A stretch of 64,000 bases of DNA from Lysinibacillus parviboronicapiens. GTDB lineage: Bacteria > Bacillota > Bacilli > Bacillales_A > Planococcaceae. This document shows positions 48,179-59,379 of the stretch, piece by piece (position 1 is the first letter of the stretch; each line of letters begins with the position of its first letter). A model generated the notes under the pieces. That model was given only the letters and a program-made list of their open reading frames with translations, was not told the origin of the DNA and ran no database searches. The stretch is taken from assembly GCF_003049575.1 (NCBI RefSeq), contig NZ_PYWI01000012.1:84176-148175 (forward strand). Direction: 5' to 3'. The translations under genes were made by a program, and so were the position numbers.

Positions 48179-48615
48179 TTTTCTATACTCCTCTCTTAAA
48201 GAGTTTTGATATCTATATCGTAACATTTCACTTTGCCAAAGCAAGTTTTATTATTTTATAATTTACTATATTTTAACAAAATAATACACCCCCCACATAA
48301 AATTTAACTAAGAGTTTGTTCTTATCAATATTTTCATATAGCTTAACCAAGCGAATACTTCCATTGCTTTCGTACAACTTTCCACCTTTTTTCTAGACAG
48401 ATTGGACATGGGTTCTCATGAAAACTACATATACTGTTTGTTAAGACGTTTTGAACAGGATTTTATTGCCATACGGAGCATATATATTCAGGTTTAGTTA
48501 TTCATATGGTACACATACTACTGTTGCATAAACGCATACAATAATGCTTTGTGCAATGTTCTTGTTTCAATTGTAACACCCCGCTTTTTTCCACTATGAC
48601 TAAGGGAGGATTTTA
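48179..48615. other. Divergent intergenic region between yerA and the DUF2892-like gene
   Basis: 437 bases, very AT-rich, presumably holding the promoters of two divergent genes. I could not single out a -35/-10 pair with confidence, and no hairpin with T run or RNA motif stands out. Confidence 0.5.
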
Positions 48616-49038
48616 ATGATGCACCAAGCAAATTTAAGTGATAAAAATGCGTTTTCACGCTTTGTTCTTGGCACAAGTATGACGGCATTTGGCATTGCCA
48701 AAGTGTCTAGAAATCCTGACTGTACAAAAGGTCGATTGATGATCGCATTAGGTGCCATGAAAATGGCTGAGGGGGTCTTTAAATATTGTCCGACTAAAGC
48801 CTTGCTGAGCTCCAATATGCAAAGTGCCATGAGCACCTCTATGCAAAGTATGCTCAGTGGACAAAATTCTATGTCCTCAGACCAAATCAATAAGCTGATG
48901 CAAGATTTCTCCTCTGCTATTTCTGGTAATACGTCACAAACTAATTCGGCTTCTAAGCCCGCTGACAACAGTGCTTCTCAAAAGCAAAATTCCTCAAACA
49001 GTAATAGCACCACAAGTAACGCACAAAATCCTTCTTAG
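48616..49038 (+). CDS. DUF2892 (YgaP-like) small protein with Ser/Asn-rich tail
   Basis: 140 residues. The first 75 have the DUF2892 pattern (NAFSRFVLGTSMTAFGIAKV, PDCTKGRLMIALGAMKMAEG, VFKYCPTKALL), two short hydrophobic helices with conserved Cys. The last 60 residues are low complexity, mainly Ser, Asn, Gln and Thr. Function unknown. The ribosome binding site AGGGAGGA precedes two possible ATG codons (48616 and 48619). It is a plus-strand gene inserted between yerA and purD. Confidence 0.75.
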   Translation: MMHQANLSDKNAFSRFVLGTSMTAFGIAKVSRNPDCTKGRLMIALGAMKMAEGVFKYCPTKALLSSNMQSAMSTSMQSMLSGQNSMSSDQINKLMQDFSSAISGNTSQTNSASKPADNSASQKQNSSNSNSTTSNAQNPS

Positions 49039-49040
49039 TC

Positions 49041-49079
49041 AAAAAAACCGTCTCAACCAAATGTTGAGACGGTTTTTAC
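49041..49079. terminator. Bidirectional terminator between convergent small gene and purine operon
   Basis: AAACCGTCTCAAC (49045-49057) pairs perfectly with GTTGAGACGGTTT (49063-49075). T runs follow on both strands, so it can end both the plus-strand gene and the pur operon. Confidence 0.9.
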
Positions 49080-49139
49080 TGTAGGGTGGCTATAGCTCAG
49101 CCATATTTAGTGTTAGAACAACGAACAACTTAGATACAA

Positions 49140-50396
49140 TTATTTAAAAGTACGCCAGCCGATATCTTGGCGATAGAAAAAGTTATCCCATTTCTCTGTT
49201 GTGATTCCTGCATATACTTTTTCTTGTGCTTCTTTTAAAGTAGGAGCTTTTGCACCAATAAGTAATACACGACCGCCATTCCCAACAAACTTTCCATTTA
49301 CTCGCTTCGTGCCAGCATGGTATACAGCATGTGAAGTCGATAATGTCTCTATGTTCGGTAATATATTTCCTTTCTCTACATCACCAGGATAACCATCAGC
49401 TGCAATTACAACACCTAACATGGCATCATTTGACCACTGTAAATCAAAAGGTTTTTCATCCATTAATGCTGTCATGAACGCACCAAAGTCAGAAGTCATA
49501 CGCGGTAGCACTACCTGTGTTTCCGGGTCACCAAAACGGGCATTAAATTCAATCACTTTTGGACCTTTTTTCGTTAAAATAAGACCCGCATATAAAATAC
49601 CAGTGAACGATACACCATCTGCATCCATTCCTTTAACAGTTGGTTCAACGACTGTTTTGTACGCTACATCCACTACCTCTTGTGAAATTTGAGGTACTGG
49701 TGAATAGGCACCCATGCCACCTGTATTCGGTCCTTTATCGCCGTCATATACACGTTTATGGTCTTGTGCAATAACCATCGGATATATTTGTCCCTTATGG
49801 ACAAATGACATAAATGAAAATTCTTCCCCATCAAGGAATTCTTCGATGACCACGCGAGATGATGACTCACCAAAGCGCTGATTGCCAATCATGTCTTGCA
49901 CTGCTTCAATAGCCTCTTCTTCAGTCATGGCTACAACTACACCTTTACCAGCCGCTAAACCATCCGCCTTAATAACGATTGGTGCACCTTGTTGTTTAAT
50001 GTATGCAATAGCCTTGTCTGCTTCTGTAAACGTTTCATGTGCAGCCGTTGGGATATTATATTTATTCATGATATCTTTTGCATATGATTTACTACTTTCA
50101 ATTTGTGCTGCAGCCTTTGTTGGGCCAAATACTCGTAAGCTGCGATCAGTAAAGAAGTCTACAATCCCTTCAGCGAGTGGCTGCTCAGGACCTACAAAAG
50201 TTAAATCTACTGCATTTTCCTTTGCAAATTGTGCAAGGCCCGCGAAATCCATTGTATCAATTGCAACAACTTCGGCGTCACCATGCATCCCATCATTTCC
50301 TGGAGCTACAAAAACTTTATTTACAGATGGAGAAATACTAAACTGCTTAGCAATCGCATGTTCACGACCGCCACTTCCAATTACCAATACATTCAT
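49140..50396 (-). CDS. purD: Phosphoribosylamine-glycine ligase
   Basis: 418 residues, ATP-grasp enzyme making GAR in the second step of purine synthesis. Motifs: NVLVIGSGGREHAIAKQFS, FVGPEQPLAEGIVDFF, IVIKADGLAAGKGVVVA, NARFGDPETQVVLPRM. The ribosome binding site AGGAGG is nine bases or so before the ATG. Last gene of the pur operon, ending before a bidirectional terminator. Confidence 0.97.
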   Translation of the reverse strand: MNVLVIGSGGREHAIAKQFSISPSVNKVFVAPGNDGMHGDAEVVAIDTMDFAGLAQFAKENAVDLTFVGPEQPLAEGIVDFFTDRSLRVFGPTKAAAQIESSKSYAKDIMNKYNIPTAAHETFTEADKAIAYIKQQGAPIVIKADGLAAGKGVVVAMTEEEAIEAVQDMIGNQRFGESSSRVVIEEFLDGEEFSFMSFVHKGQIYPMVIAQDHKRVYDGDKGPNTGGMGAYSPVPQISQEVVDVAYKTVVEPTVKGMDADGVSFTGILYAGLILTKKGPKVIEFNARFGDPETQVVLPRMTSDFGAFMTALMDEKPFDLQWSNDAMLGVVIAADGYPGDVEKGNILPNIETLSTSHAVYHAGTKRVNGKFVGNGGRVLLIGAKAPTLKEAQEKVYAGITTEKWDNFFYRQDIGWRTFK

Positions 50397-50423
50397 TATT
50401 AGGAAATCCTCCTTTTGTGAGTA

Positions 50424-50451
50424 AGACCGAGATGAACCACCATCTCGGTCT
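50424..50451 (-). repeat. Intraoperonic hairpin between purH and purD
   Basis: AGACCGAGATG and CATCTCGGTCT pair perfectly around a six-base loop (AACCAC). No T run follows on either strand, so it is not a normal terminator. It may stabilise or process the transcript. Confidence 0.65.
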
Positions 50452-50508
50452 AAGTGTCTGTATATTTTTTATGAAGGTTTTTATGTTACTTCGGGTATTT
50501 AATCTTAA

Positions 50509-52035
50509 TTAATGCTTGAAATGACGTACGCCCGTAAATACCATGGTAATACCGAACTCATTCGCTTTATCAATTGAATCCTGGTCTTTAATAGAGCCGC
50601 CTGGTTGAATAATCGCTGTGATACCAGCTGTAGCCGCTTCTTCTACTGTATCGCTCATTGGGAAGAATGCATCCGATGCTAATGCTGCACCTTTTGCTTT
50701 TTCACCGGCTTGCTCAAAGGCAATTTTTGCTGCACCAACGCGATTCATTTGCCCTGCTCCGACACCTAGTGTCATTTGTGCATCTGTGACTACGATTGCA
50801 TTGGATTTTACATGTTTCACAACCGCCCAGCCAAGTTGTAGCGCTTCCCATTCTTGATCAGTTGGTTCACGATCTGTGACAACTTTGATATCTGCGTTGG
50901 CAAAACCATAACGATCTGGCTCTTGTACAAGTAGGCCACCTTCAACAGATACCACATTCAATTTATCTTGCTTCACTTGCTCGAATGGAATCGTTAATAA
51001 ACGGATATTTTTCTTTTGCGTTAAAATAGCAAGCGCTTCTTGAGAAAATGATGGTGCAATAATAATCTCTAAGAAAATATGACTAAGTTTTTCAGCAGTC
51101 GCTACATCTACTTCCCTGTTTACAGCAATAATGCCACCAAAAATAGATGTTGAATCTGCTTCATATGCTTTATCAAAAGCTTCTTCTAAAGTTTTGCCAG
51201 TACCCACACCACACGGATTCATATGCTTAACCGCTACTGCAGCAGGTTTTTCGAATTCTTTTACAATTTGAAGGGCTGCATTGCCGTCTTGAATATTATT
51301 GTATGATAATTCCTTGCCATGTATTTGCGTTGCATAAGCTAAAGAGAAATCAGAACCAAGACGTTTTTGATAGAATGCCGCTTTTTGATGAGGATTTTCA
51401 CCATAGCGTAAATTTTGTTTTAATTCATATGTCATCGTTAAGCTTTCTGGGAATTCTTCTTCCGTTAAGTGATTAGAGATATATGAATCATAGGCTGCTG
51501 TGTGACGGAAAACTTTAGCAGCTAGCTTACGGCGTGTTTCAATAGTTGTTGCACCATTTGCTTGTAATTCCTCTAATACAGTTGCATAGTCATTGCTATC
51601 CACAATTACTGTAACATATTGATGGTTTTTCGCTGCAGACCGTAGCATTGTTGGACCACCGATATCAATATTTTCAATGGCATCATCCCATGTTACATTA
51701 GGCTTTGAAATTGTTTCAACGAACGGGTAAAGATTGACACATACAATCTCAATCGGTTCAATGCCATGCTCATTCATTTGTGCTTGATGAGAAGCATCGT
51801 CAAATTTTCCTAATAAACCACCGTGAATCATTGGGTTTAAAGTTTTCACACGGCCATCTAAAATTTCCGGGAATTTTGTTACTTCATCGACTGCTGTTAC
51901 TGCAACATTATTGTCTTGTAACATTTTTTTCGTACCACCAGTTGATAAAATTTCATAACCTAATGCCACTAATTCCTTAGCAAACTCTAAAATACCATCT
52001 TTATTGGAAACACTGATTAATGCACGTTTTGTCAC
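50509..52035 (-). CDS. purH: Bifunctional AICAR transformylase / IMP cyclohydrolase
   Basis: 508 residues covering the last two steps to IMP. N-terminal MGS-like cyclohydrolase domain ([32 protein letters not shown]), then the transformylase domain with [25 protein letters not shown], and [20 protein letters not shown]. The start is GTG at 52033-52035, with AGGAGG upstream. It is followed by a 112-base spacer with a hairpin before purD. Confidence 0.97.
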   Translation of the reverse strand: MTKRALISVSNKDGILEFAKELVALGYEILSTGGTKKMLQDNNVAVTAVDEVTKFPEILDGRVKTLNPMIHGGLLGKFDDASHQAQMNEHGIEPIEIVCVNLYPFVETISKPNVTWDDAIENIDIGGPTMLRSAAKNHQYVTVIVDSNDYATVLEELQANGATTIETRRKLAAKVFRHTAAYDSYISNHLTEEEFPESLTMTYELKQNLRYGENPHQKAAFYQKRLGSDFSLAYATQIHGKELSYNNIQDGNAALQIVKEFEKPAAVAVKHMNPCGVGTGKTLEEAFDKAYEADSTSIFGGIIAVNREVDVATAEKLSHIFLEIIIAPSFSQEALAILTQKKNIRLLTIPFEQVKQDKLNVVSVEGGLLVQEPDRYGFANADIKVVTDREPTDQEWEALQLGWAVVKHVKSNAIVVTDAQMTLGVGAGQMNRVGAAKIAFEQAGEKAKGAALASDAFFPMSDTVEEAATAGITAIIQPGGSIKDQDSIDKANEFGITMVFTGVRHFKH

Positions 52036-52228
52036 AACGAAATCCTCCTAATTTTATCTCGTGTTTAGCCACGAAAATGTCTCGCTTACCTTGATTGTAC
52101 ACAGTTAAATCGATATGGAATAACAACATTACAGGTAGATTATCTACCACTTAAAGTAAAGCCTGCGGAGAATGGAGCCAATACTCCGCATTTATTGAGC
52201 GACTTAACTACCCATAGCAACCGTTTTT
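52036..52228. other. Spacer between purN and purH
   Basis: 193 bases within the operon, carrying small hairpins (GGTAGATTATCTACC at about 52136-52150, TGCGGAG/CTCCGCA at about 52163-52190) but no T run. Probably only structural. Confidence 0.4.
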
Positions 52229-52798
52229 TCACTTAAATAATTGTTGTAATGCCTTTGTATATAACAAATGTTCTTCTTTATGAATAGCTGTTTCTGTCGC
52301 CTCTCGATCACCCTCGACCACCGCTACAGCAGCTTGTGCAATTATAGGCCCTGTGTCCATGCCTTCATCTACGAAATGCACAGTCACACCGGTTATTTTG
52401 ACACCATGCGCAATCGCTTGCCCAATGGCATCCTTCCCAGGGAAAGAAGGCAATAATGATGGATGAATATTGACGATTCGTTGCGAGTATGCAGCCAGTA
52501 ATACTCCGCTTATTAAGCGCATGTAACCTGCAAGCACAATCCATTCGACTTCCCTTTCATGTAAAGCTTCGATAATCGCAGTCTCGTAATCTGCCTTCGA
52601 TGCAAACTCTCTCGGATTCAAAGCAAGCACAGGAATATCAGATTTTTTAGCACGGGCTATAACAAATGCGCCGGGCTTATCTGTGACGACTAGCTCGATT
52701 TTGGCATTTAATTCGCCATGTTCAATCGCTTCTTGAATAGCTTGAAAATTACTACCGCTGCCTGAAGCAAACACGGCAATTTTGGTAGGTGCAGCCAT
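52229..52798 (-). CDS. purN: Phosphoribosylglycinamide formyltransferase
   Basis: 189 residues, folate-dependent third step. Motifs: KIAVFASGSGSNFQAIQEA, VLAGYMRLIS, NIHPSLLPSFPG, ITGVTVHFVDEGMDTGPII. The ATG at 52796-52798 overlaps the purM stop as TGATG, so the two are translationally coupled; a GTG one codon earlier is also possible. Length is normal. Confidence 0.96.
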   Translation of the reverse strand: MAAPTKIAVFASGSGSNFQAIQEAIEHGELNAKIELVVTDKPGAFVIARAKKSDIPVLALNPREFASKADYETAIIEALHEREVEWIVLAGYMRLISGVLLAAYSQRIVNIHPSLLPSFPGKDAIGQAIAHGVKITGVTVHFVDEGMDTGPIIAQAAVAVVEGDREATETAIHKEEHLLYTKALQQLFK

Positions 52799-53853
52799 CA
52801 CACTAAACTCCCATCATGAGTGCCATTAAATACAACACCTTCGCCTTTCACAACGCGACCGATTTTGTATGCTTTTTCACCATTTGCTTGTGCTGTAGCA
52901 ATTACGTTATCAGCCTCTTGTGCCGGCACTGCTAATACGAAACCAATCCCCATGTTGAAGACATTATATAAATCTTTGTCCTCTAGTTGACCTTTTTCTT
53001 TTAAGAATTCAAAAATACGAAGCACTGGCCAAGAACCTAAGTCAATTTCTGTTGCTAAACCTGCTGGCATCATACGTGGTAAGTTTTCATAAAAGCCACC
53101 ACCTGTTACATGCGCACAACCGTGTACATCCGCTGCCTTTAAGGCTGCAAGTACTGGTTTTGCATATAATTTTGTTGGCACTAATAACGCCTCACCGATA
53201 GGACCAAGGTCTTCGTAGCCTGCTACAACTGCATCCACTGCTAAATCATTATCAGCAAAGACAATTTTACGAACTAATGAATAACCATTTGAATGCACAC
53301 CACTTGAAGCAAGGCCTACAAGTACGTCACCTTCAACGATTTTTTCACCTGTTATAATGGCTGATTTTTCGCAAGCGCCTACAGCAAATCCTGCTAAATC
53401 ATATTCGTCTTCCTCGTATAGGCCTGGCATCTCAGCAGTTTCCCCGCCGATTAATGCTGCACCTGATTGAACACAGCCATCCGCTACCCCTTTAACAATT
53501 TGTTCGATTTTCGCTGGCTCTGCCTTACCAAGCGCCACATAATCTAAGAAATACAGTGGTTCAGCACCTTGTGCGACGATATCATTTACACACATTGCGA
53601 CACAGTCCACACCAATCGTATCGTGCTTGTCTACCATAAACGCTAATTTTAATTTTGTCCCAACACCATCAGTACCTGAAATAAGAACAGGTTCTTTTAG
53701 CTTTAGTTCTGACAAGTCAAACATACCACCAAAGCCACCGAACGTACCCATTACCCCTAGACGGTTCGTACGCTCAACATGAGACTTCATTCGTTTAACG
53801 GCTTCATAGCCTGCTTCAATATTTACACCTGCTTGTTCATATGCTTTAGACAT
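52798..53853 (-). CDS. purM: Phosphoribosylformylglycinamidine cyclo-ligase
   Basis: 351 residues, AIR synthetase. Motifs: [86 protein letters not shown]. It uses ATP to close the imidazole ring. Overlaps purN by one base. The gap to purF is 122 bases with no obvious signal. Confidence 0.97.
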   Translation of the reverse strand: MSKAYEQAGVNIEAGYEAVKRMKSHVERTNRLGVMGTFGGFGGMFDLSELKLKEPVLISGTDGVGTKLKLAFMVDKHDTIGVDCVAMCVNDIVAQGAEPLYFLDYVALGKAEPAKIEQIVKGVADGCVQSGAALIGGETAEMPGLYEEDEYDLAGFAVGACEKSAIITGEKIVEGDVLVGLASSGVHSNGYSLVRKIVFADNDLAVDAVVAGYEDLGPIGEALLVPTKLYAKPVLAALKAADVHGCAHVTGGGFYENLPRMMPAGLATEIDLGSWPVLRIFEFLKEKGQLEDKDLYNVFNMGIGFVLAVPAQEADNVIATAQANGEKAYKIGRVVKGEGVVFNGTHDGSLV

Positions 53854-53975
53854 GCAGAGATCCTCCTTTTAATCGAATTCGCCTTCGCTGAAGCATTTGT
53901 ACTGTTGCTTCGCTTTCATGCAAAAGTCAACGGTGACATCTGCTAAAGGCACGCTAAGATTGCTTGTGCATAACC

Positions 53976-55400
53976 TTAACGAAGTAGTTCTTTTTCATGC
54001 GGTAAGATTGTATCAGGAAAAATTTCAGTTGGATATTTGCTTGTAAAGCATGCTAAGCAAAGGCCACGGTTTTCATCTTCATATGGTCGTGCAATAGTCT
54101 CCACCATTCCTTCAACAGAAAGAAATGTAAGCGAATCTGCACCAATCGCTTCACGAATTTCATCTACATTATGACTAGATGCAATTAATTCCTCATGTGT
54201 GGAAGTGTCAATGCCATAATAACAAGGATCAGTCATCGGAGGTGAAGAAATCACAACATGTACTTCTGATGCACCGGCATCTTTTAACATTTTTACGATA
54301 CGACGTGATGTTGTGCCTCGAACGATAGAATCATCGACCATCACTACTCGTTTACCTTTTACTACTTGCACAACAGGTGAAAGCTTCATTTTCACACCGC
54401 GTTCACGTAATTCTTGAGTCGGCTGAATGAATGTTCGACCTACATAACGGTTTTTAATCAAACCTAACTCATATGGAATTCCACTTTCTTCAGCAAAACC
54501 AATTGCTGCAGAAATACTAGAATCTGGAACACCTGTTACGACATCAGCTTCGATATGAGCACATTCACGTGCAAGTTGTTTCCCCATACGCTTACGTGCC
54601 ATATGCACATTAATGCCATCAATATCCGAGTCAGGACGTGCTAAGTACACATATTCCATTGCACACATTGCACGATTTTCCATATCAGCGAAACGATCAG
54701 ACTTTACGCCCTCATCGTTAATAATTAACAATTCACCTGGTTCTACCGAACGAACAAACTCTGCGCCGATTAAATCGAATGCACAAGTTTCAGAAGCAAC
54801 GACCCAACCATCTCCAAGCTTTCCTAGAGAAAGTGGACGTAAACCATGTGGATCACGTGCAACAAGCATTTCATCTTTTGTCATGATTAAGAATGAATAC
54901 GCACCCTTTAATAATGATAGGGCATTTTTCACCTTTGCACGGAACGGTGAATGCGAGCTTTTCTTAATAAGATGCGCCAGCACTTCTGTATCAGAGCTAG
55001 AATGAAAAATACTACCTTGTCGCTCTAAATATTGTTTTAAGTGAGTCGCATTGACTAAGTTACCGTTATGAGCAATTGAAAGGCTACCAGTTGATGAATG
55101 GAATAGTAATGGCTGAACATTTTCGATACCGCCACCACCAGCAGTTGTGTATCGAACGTGGGCAATTGCCGCTTTTCCATCGACTGCTTTTAATTTATCT
55201 TCATTAAATACATCATTAACTAGTCCTTCGCCTTTCACCGCGCGAAGGTGCTGACCGTCAGAAACGACGATACCAGCTCCTTCTTGTCCACGGTGTTGAA
55301 GAGCGTGTAGCCCGTAATAACTAAGATGTGCTGGATTCGGATTCCCCCAAATACCAAACACCCCACATTCTTCGTTTAAGCCTCTGAGTTCAGCAAGCAT
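53976..55400 (-). CDS. purF: Amidophosphoribosyltransferase
   Basis: 474 residues, committed step of the pathway. The propeptide [11 protein letters not shown] precedes the catalytic cysteine ([11 protein letters not shown]), as in the B. subtilis enzyme, which is cleaved before activity and has an iron-sulfur cluster. Cysteines of that cluster are visible ([13 protein letters not shown] and near the C-terminus [10 protein letters not shown]). PRPP loop: [18 protein letters not shown]. The ATG at 55398-55400 has AAAGGAG seven bases upstream; the gene overlaps purL by 25 bases. Confidence 0.97.
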   Translation of the reverse strand: MLAELRGLNEECGVFGIWGNPNPAHLSYYGLHALQHRGQEGAGIVVSDGQHLRAVKGEGLVNDVFNEDKLKAVDGKAAIAHVRYTTAGGGGIENVQPLLFHSSTGSLSIAHNGNLVNATHLKQYLERQGSIFHSSSDTEVLAHLIKKSSHSPFRAKVKNALSLLKGAYSFLIMTKDEMLVARDPHGLRPLSLGKLGDGWVVASETCAFDLIGAEFVRSVEPGELLIINDEGVKSDRFADMENRAMCAMEYVYLARPDSDIDGINVHMARKRMGKQLARECAHIEADVVTGVPDSSISAAIGFAEESGIPYELGLIKNRYVGRTFIQPTQELRERGVKMKLSPVVQVVKGKRVVMVDDSIVRGTTSRRIVKMLKDAGASEVHVVISSPPMTDPCYYGIDTSTHEELIASSHNVDEIREAIGADSLTFLSVEGMVETIARPYEDENRGLCLACFTSKYPTEIFPDTILPHEKELLR

Positions 55401-57610
55401 GGGATTGCTCCTTTCCAATTAGAACGGAATTCCTCCACTGTACCTTCTACAAGCACACCGTTGTCCCCGTTGATTTTAACCAGCGCATTGTTTGTTACGA
55501 CACCGATTTTTTGTGCATCTTTGACAGTCTCGACAAATGCAGCAACATTTTCTGCTTTGACTGTTACTACAAAACGAGATTGTGTTTCACTGAATAATAC
55601 TGTTGTTGCAGAACCAGTTAATGTCACATCAACACCTAAACCTTTAGCTCCAAACGTTGTTTCAGCAAGTGCTACCGCAAGACCTCCCTCTGCTACATCA
55701 TGTGCAGATTGTACAAGTCCAGCTTTAATTGCTTTTAGTAATGCTTGTTGACGAGTTGCCTCAACCTCTAAGTCGATAGCTGGTGCTTTTCCTGAAATCA
55801 CACCATTATTTAATAATTTTTGAAGTTCTGAGCCGCCAAATTCTGTGTTTGTATCACCGATAACAAATACAACATCGTCCGCAGCTTTCACTTCTTGTGT
55901 AGTCACATGTGCTAAGTCTTCGATTAGACCTACCATCCCGATTGTTGGTGTTGGGTAAACAGCTTCCCCTGAACGCTCATTATAAAGAGATACGTTACCA
56001 CCGATTACCGGAGTATTCAGTGCTGTACAAGCTGCTGAGATACCATCCGCTGATTTTTCAATTTGCCAGAAGATTTCTGGTTTCTCTGGGTTACCGAAAT
56101 TTAAGCAGTCTGTAATTGCAAGTGGTGTACCACCAGTTGCTACAATATTACGAGCCGCTTCTGCTACTGCAATAGCACCGCCCACTTCTGGATCAAGGTA
56201 AATGTAGCGAGAGTTACAGTCTGTTGTCATTGCAAGCCCTTTGTTTGTTCCACGTACACGAATAACTGCAGCATCTGAGCCTGGAGCAACAACTGTTGAC
56301 GTACGTACTTGGTAATCATATTGATCGTAAACCCACTCTTTAGAAGCAACAGTCGGTGCTTTTAACAGTGCATTTAACGTCTCTTTGTAATCTGTTACGG
56401 CTGGTTCGACATTTTTAATTGCCTGGAATTCTGCATAGTAAGCAGGCTCAGCAGATGGCTTATGATAGACTGGTGCATCTTCTGCAAGGGCATCAGCCGG
56501 CACATTCGCTACTACCTCACCGTTATGAAGTAAACGAAGCATTTTGTCATCTGTAACAACACCAATAGCCACTGCATCTAAATCATATTTATCGAAAATT
56601 GCTTTAATTTCATCTTCGCGACCTTTTTTCACAACTAATAACATGCGTTCCTGAGATTCGGATAACATCATTTCGTAAGCTGTCATACCCGTTTCACGTT
56701 GCGGTACTAAGTCTAGATTCATTTCAACACCTGAGCCAGCTTTTGAAGCCATTTCAGCAGATGATGACGTAAGACCAGCTGCACCCATATCTTGAATACC
56801 GACTAATGCATCAGATTTCACAACTTCTAAACATGCTTCCAGTAAAAGCTTCTCCATAAATGGATCGCCTACTTGAACTGCAGGGCGTTTATCTTCTGAG
56901 TCTTCCGTTAATTCTTCTGATGCAAATGTCGCACCGTGGATACCATCACGACCAGTTTTTGCGCCTACATACATGACTGTATTGCCGACACCTGCTGCAA
57001 TACCGCGTTGAATATCTTTATGGTCGATTAAACCAACACACATCGCGTTCACAAGCGGATTTCCTTCATAGCAAGAATCAAATTGAATTTCGCCCCCTAC
57101 CGTTGGAATACCAATACAGTTACCGTAACCTGCGATACCAGCAACAACTTCTTCAAATAAGTATTTACCACGTGCTGACTTCAACTCTCCAAAACGCAAA
57201 GAGTTCAACATTGCAATAGGGCGTGCCCCCATTGAAAAGACGTCACGGATAATACCACCAACACCAGTTGCTGCACCTTGATAAGGTTCAATTGCAGATG
57301 GATGGTTATGGGATTCCATTTTAAATACAACTGCTTGTTCATCACCAATGTCTACGATACCCGCACCTTCACCAGGCCCTTGTAATACTTGAGGACCTTG
57401 TGTTGGGAATTTTCGTAATACTGGTTTTGAATTTTTGTATGAGCAGTGTTCAGACCACATTACTGAGAAAAGACCTGTCTCTGTCCAGTTTGGCAGGCGG
57501 CCTAAAATACCTTCTACCATTGCAAATTCTTCGTCTGACATCCCCATACCAGCGTATAGCTTTTCATCTTTAATTTGCTGTGCTGTTGGCTCAAACTTAG
57601 TTGTTGACAT
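55376..57610 (-). CDS. purL: FGAM synthase subunit II (small PurL)
   Basis: 744 residues, the PurLQS-type form that works with separate PurQ and PurS. Motifs: [49 protein letters not shown]-like [40 protein letters not shown]. It binds ATP and FGAR. It overlaps purQ by 14 bases at its start and purF at its end, showing tight coupling. Confidence 0.97.
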   Translation of the reverse strand: MSTTKFEPTAQQIKDEKLYAGMGMSDEEFAMVEGILGRLPNWTETGLFSVMWSEHCSYKNSKPVLRKFPTQGPQVLQGPGEGAGIVDIGDEQAVVFKMESHNHPSAIEPYQGAATGVGGIIRDVFSMGARPIAMLNSLRFGELKSARGKYLFEEVVAGIAGYGNCIGIPTVGGEIQFDSCYEGNPLVNAMCVGLIDHKDIQRGIAAGVGNTVMYVGAKTGRDGIHGATFASEELTEDSEDKRPAVQVGDPFMEKLLLEACLEVVKSDALVGIQDMGAAGLTSSSAEMASKAGSGVEMNLDLVPQRETGMTAYEMMLSESQERMLLVVKKGREDEIKAIFDKYDLDAVAIGVVTDDKMLRLLHNGEVVANVPADALAEDAPVYHKPSAEPAYYAEFQAIKNVEPAVTDYKETLNALLKAPTVASKEWVYDQYDYQVRTSTVVAPGSDAAVIRVRGTNKGLAMTTDCNSRYIYLDPEVGGAIAVAEAARNIVATGGTPLAITDCLNFGNPEKPEIFWQIEKSADGISAACTALNTPVIGGNVSLYNERSGEAVYPTPTIGMVGLIEDLAHVTTQEVKAADDVVFVIGDTNTEFGGSELQKLLNNGVISGKAPAIDLEVEATRQQALLKAIKAGLVQSAHDVAEGGLAVALAETTFGAKGLGVDVTLTGSATTVLFSETQSRFVVTVKAENVAAFVETVKDAQKIGVVTNNALVKINGDNGVLVEGTVEEFRSNWKGAIPCLLNSEA

Positions 57611-58280
57611 GATTTTCCCTCCACTGCTTCACAATTGATTTAAATACTGCTAGACCGTCTGCTCCGCCCACAAGTGCATCAACAGCTCGTTCTGGGTGAG
57701 GCATCATACCTAATACATTGCCGCGCTCGTTAATAATCCCTGCGATGTCTGCTAAAGAACCGTTTGGATTTTCTCCTGAGTATGTGAACACGATTTGATT
57801 GTTATCTTTTAGTTTTTGTAATGTTTCCCCGTCACAGTAGTAGTTACCTTCACCGTGGGCGATTGGAATATTGATTACTTGACCTTGCTCATATTGATTT
57901 GTGAATAATGTATTGTTGTTTTCAACCTTAAGCTGTATTGTACGACACATGAATTTTAAGTTTTTGTTACGAAGTAATGCACCAGGTAATAAGCCTGCTT
58001 CTGTTAGAATCTGGAATCCATTACATACACCTAGCACAGGTTTACCAGCATCTGCTGCCTTTTTAACCTCCGCCATAATGTTTGACTGGTTTGCCATTGC
58101 ACCACAACGTAAATAGTCACCATAAGAGAAACCTCCTGGAACTAAAATGCCATCAAAGCTACTTAAATCGGTTTCTGTGTGCCATACATATTCTACTTCT
58201 TCACCTAGTTCATCTTTAATCGCATGATACATATCGATGTCACAGTTTGACCCAGGGAATACGAGTACTGCGAATTTCAT
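57597..58280 (-). CDS. purQ: FGAM synthase subunit I (glutaminase)
   Basis: 227 residues, class I glutamine amidotransferase supplying ammonia to PurL. Motifs: [35 protein letters not shown], the nucleophile cysteine in [16 protein letters not shown], and the His-Glu pair in [12 protein letters not shown]. Starts two bases after purS and overlaps purL. Length normal. Confidence 0.97.
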   Translation of the reverse strand: MKFAVLVFPGSNCDIDMYHAIKDELGEEVEYVWHTETDLSSFDGILVPGGFSYGDYLRCGAMANQSNIMAEVKKAADAGKPVLGVCNGFQILTEAGLLPGALLRNKNLKFMCRTIQLKVENNNTLFTNQYEQGQVINIPIAHGEGNYYCDGETLQKLKDNNQIVFTYSGENPNGSLADIAGIINERGNVLGMMPHPERAVDALVGGADGLAVFKSIVKQWRENHVNN

Positions 58281-58282
58281 GA

Positions 58283-58531
58283 TTAGTTAGCCTCCTCGAC
58301 TTCGTAACGGTAGTCTTCAATTACTACATTCGTTAAAACTTTTTCACACATTTCTTTTACTAAAGTGTCGATATCACGCGCTGAATCACTGATTGTAAGC
58401 TCTAGATATTTACCAATACGTAATTCTTCTACTTCACCATAACCCATTTTAGCTAAAGAACCTTGTACTGCTGAACCTTGTGGATCTAGAATACTCTCAC
58501 GTAATGTTACGAAAATTTTAACTTTTTTCAT
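58283..58531 (-). CDS. purS: FGAM synthase subunit PurS
   Basis: 82 residues, the small scaffold that bridges PurL and PurQ and channels ammonia. Pattern: [40 protein letters not shown], ending in [15 protein letters not shown]. Lies two bases from purC and two from purQ. Confidence 0.96.
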   Translation of the reverse strand: MKKVKIFVTLRESILDPQGSAVQGSLAKMGYGEVEELRIGKYLELTISDSARDIDTLVKEMCEKVLTNVVIEDYRYEVEEAN

Positions 58532-58533
58532 TG

Positions 58534-59244
58534 TTATTTGCCTCCGAGTCTAGAAAGAATAATAGTATATACTTCAGTTAAATTACCAAGGTCTCGACGA
58601 AAGACGTCTTTGTCCAACTTTTGTTTTGTTTCTGCATCCCATAATCTACATGTATCTGGTGAGATTTCATCAGCTAGCAGTACATCGCCATTTGTATCAC
58701 GTCCAAACTCTAATTTAAAATCAATTAAAGTAACGTTTACATCTGCGAATATTGGTTGCAGTACTTTGTTAACAGCCAATGCACCTTCATACATTGCTGC
58801 TACTTCTTCTGGTGCTGCAAGTTCTAGTACATCAATATGCTCCGTAGTAATGAACGGATCGCCCAGTTCGTCGTCTTTATAATAGAATTCAACGATTGGA
58901 CGCTTTAATGGTGTGCCCTCTTCAAGGCCAAGGCGGTTAGCTAAGCTACCAGCCGCAACGTTACGTACTACGACCTCAATTGGAATAATGTCGACCTTTT
59001 TCACAAGTTGTTCTGTATCAGATAATCGTTGTACGAAATGTGACGCAATTCCGTTTGCTTGTAATTTTTCGAATATTAAGGAAGTAATGCGGTTATTTAG
59101 AACAGCTTTTCCTTCAATTTCTTCTTTTTTCTCACCATTAAATGCTGTCGCACTATTCTTGTATTCTACTAGGAGTACATTAGATTCCTCAGTTGCATAC
59201 AATTTTTTTGCTTTACCTTCATACAAAAGTTGATCTTTATTCAT
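58534..59244 (-). CDS. purC: SAICAR synthase
   Basis: 236 residues. It joins aspartate to CAIR using ATP. Motifs: LYEGKAKKLYATEESNVLLV, EVVVRNVAAGSLANRLGLEE, LIDFKLEFGRDTNGDVLLAD, EISPDTCRLWDAETKQKLDK. The frame extends to 59334 but the ATG at 59242-59244 has GGGGGA eight bases upstream and matches the family start. A 135-base spacer with a hairpin precedes it. Confidence 0.96.
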   Translation of the reverse strand: MNKDQLLYEGKAKKLYATEESNVLLVEYKNSATAFNGEKKEEIEGKAVLNNRITSLIFEKLQANGIASHFVQRLSDTEQLVKKVDIIPIEVVVRNVAAGSLANRLGLEEGTPLKRPIVEFYYKDDELGDPFITTEHIDVLELAAPEEVAAMYEGALAVNKVLQPIFADVNVTLIDFKLEFGRDTNGDVLLADEISPDTCRLWDAETKQKLDKDVFRRDLGNLTEVYTIILSRLGGK

Positions 59245-59288
59245 TTCGTCATTCCCCCAGATTATTATGAAATACGCCTCAACATTGT

Positions 59289-59335
59289 GATGTTCGGATT
59301 TTGAATCGTACAAGCAATTCAAAATCCGTAACATC
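59289..59335 (-). repeat. Intraoperonic hairpin between purB and purC
   Basis: GGATTTTGAAT (59296-59306) is inverted as ATTCAAAATCC (59317-59327), extended by GATGTT/AACATC arms. There is no T run. Probably an RNA processing or stability element. Confidence 0.65.
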
Positions 59336-59379
59336 CGTCAACGGCACTAACTTTATTTCGTCGAATGATTGAATAAAAG

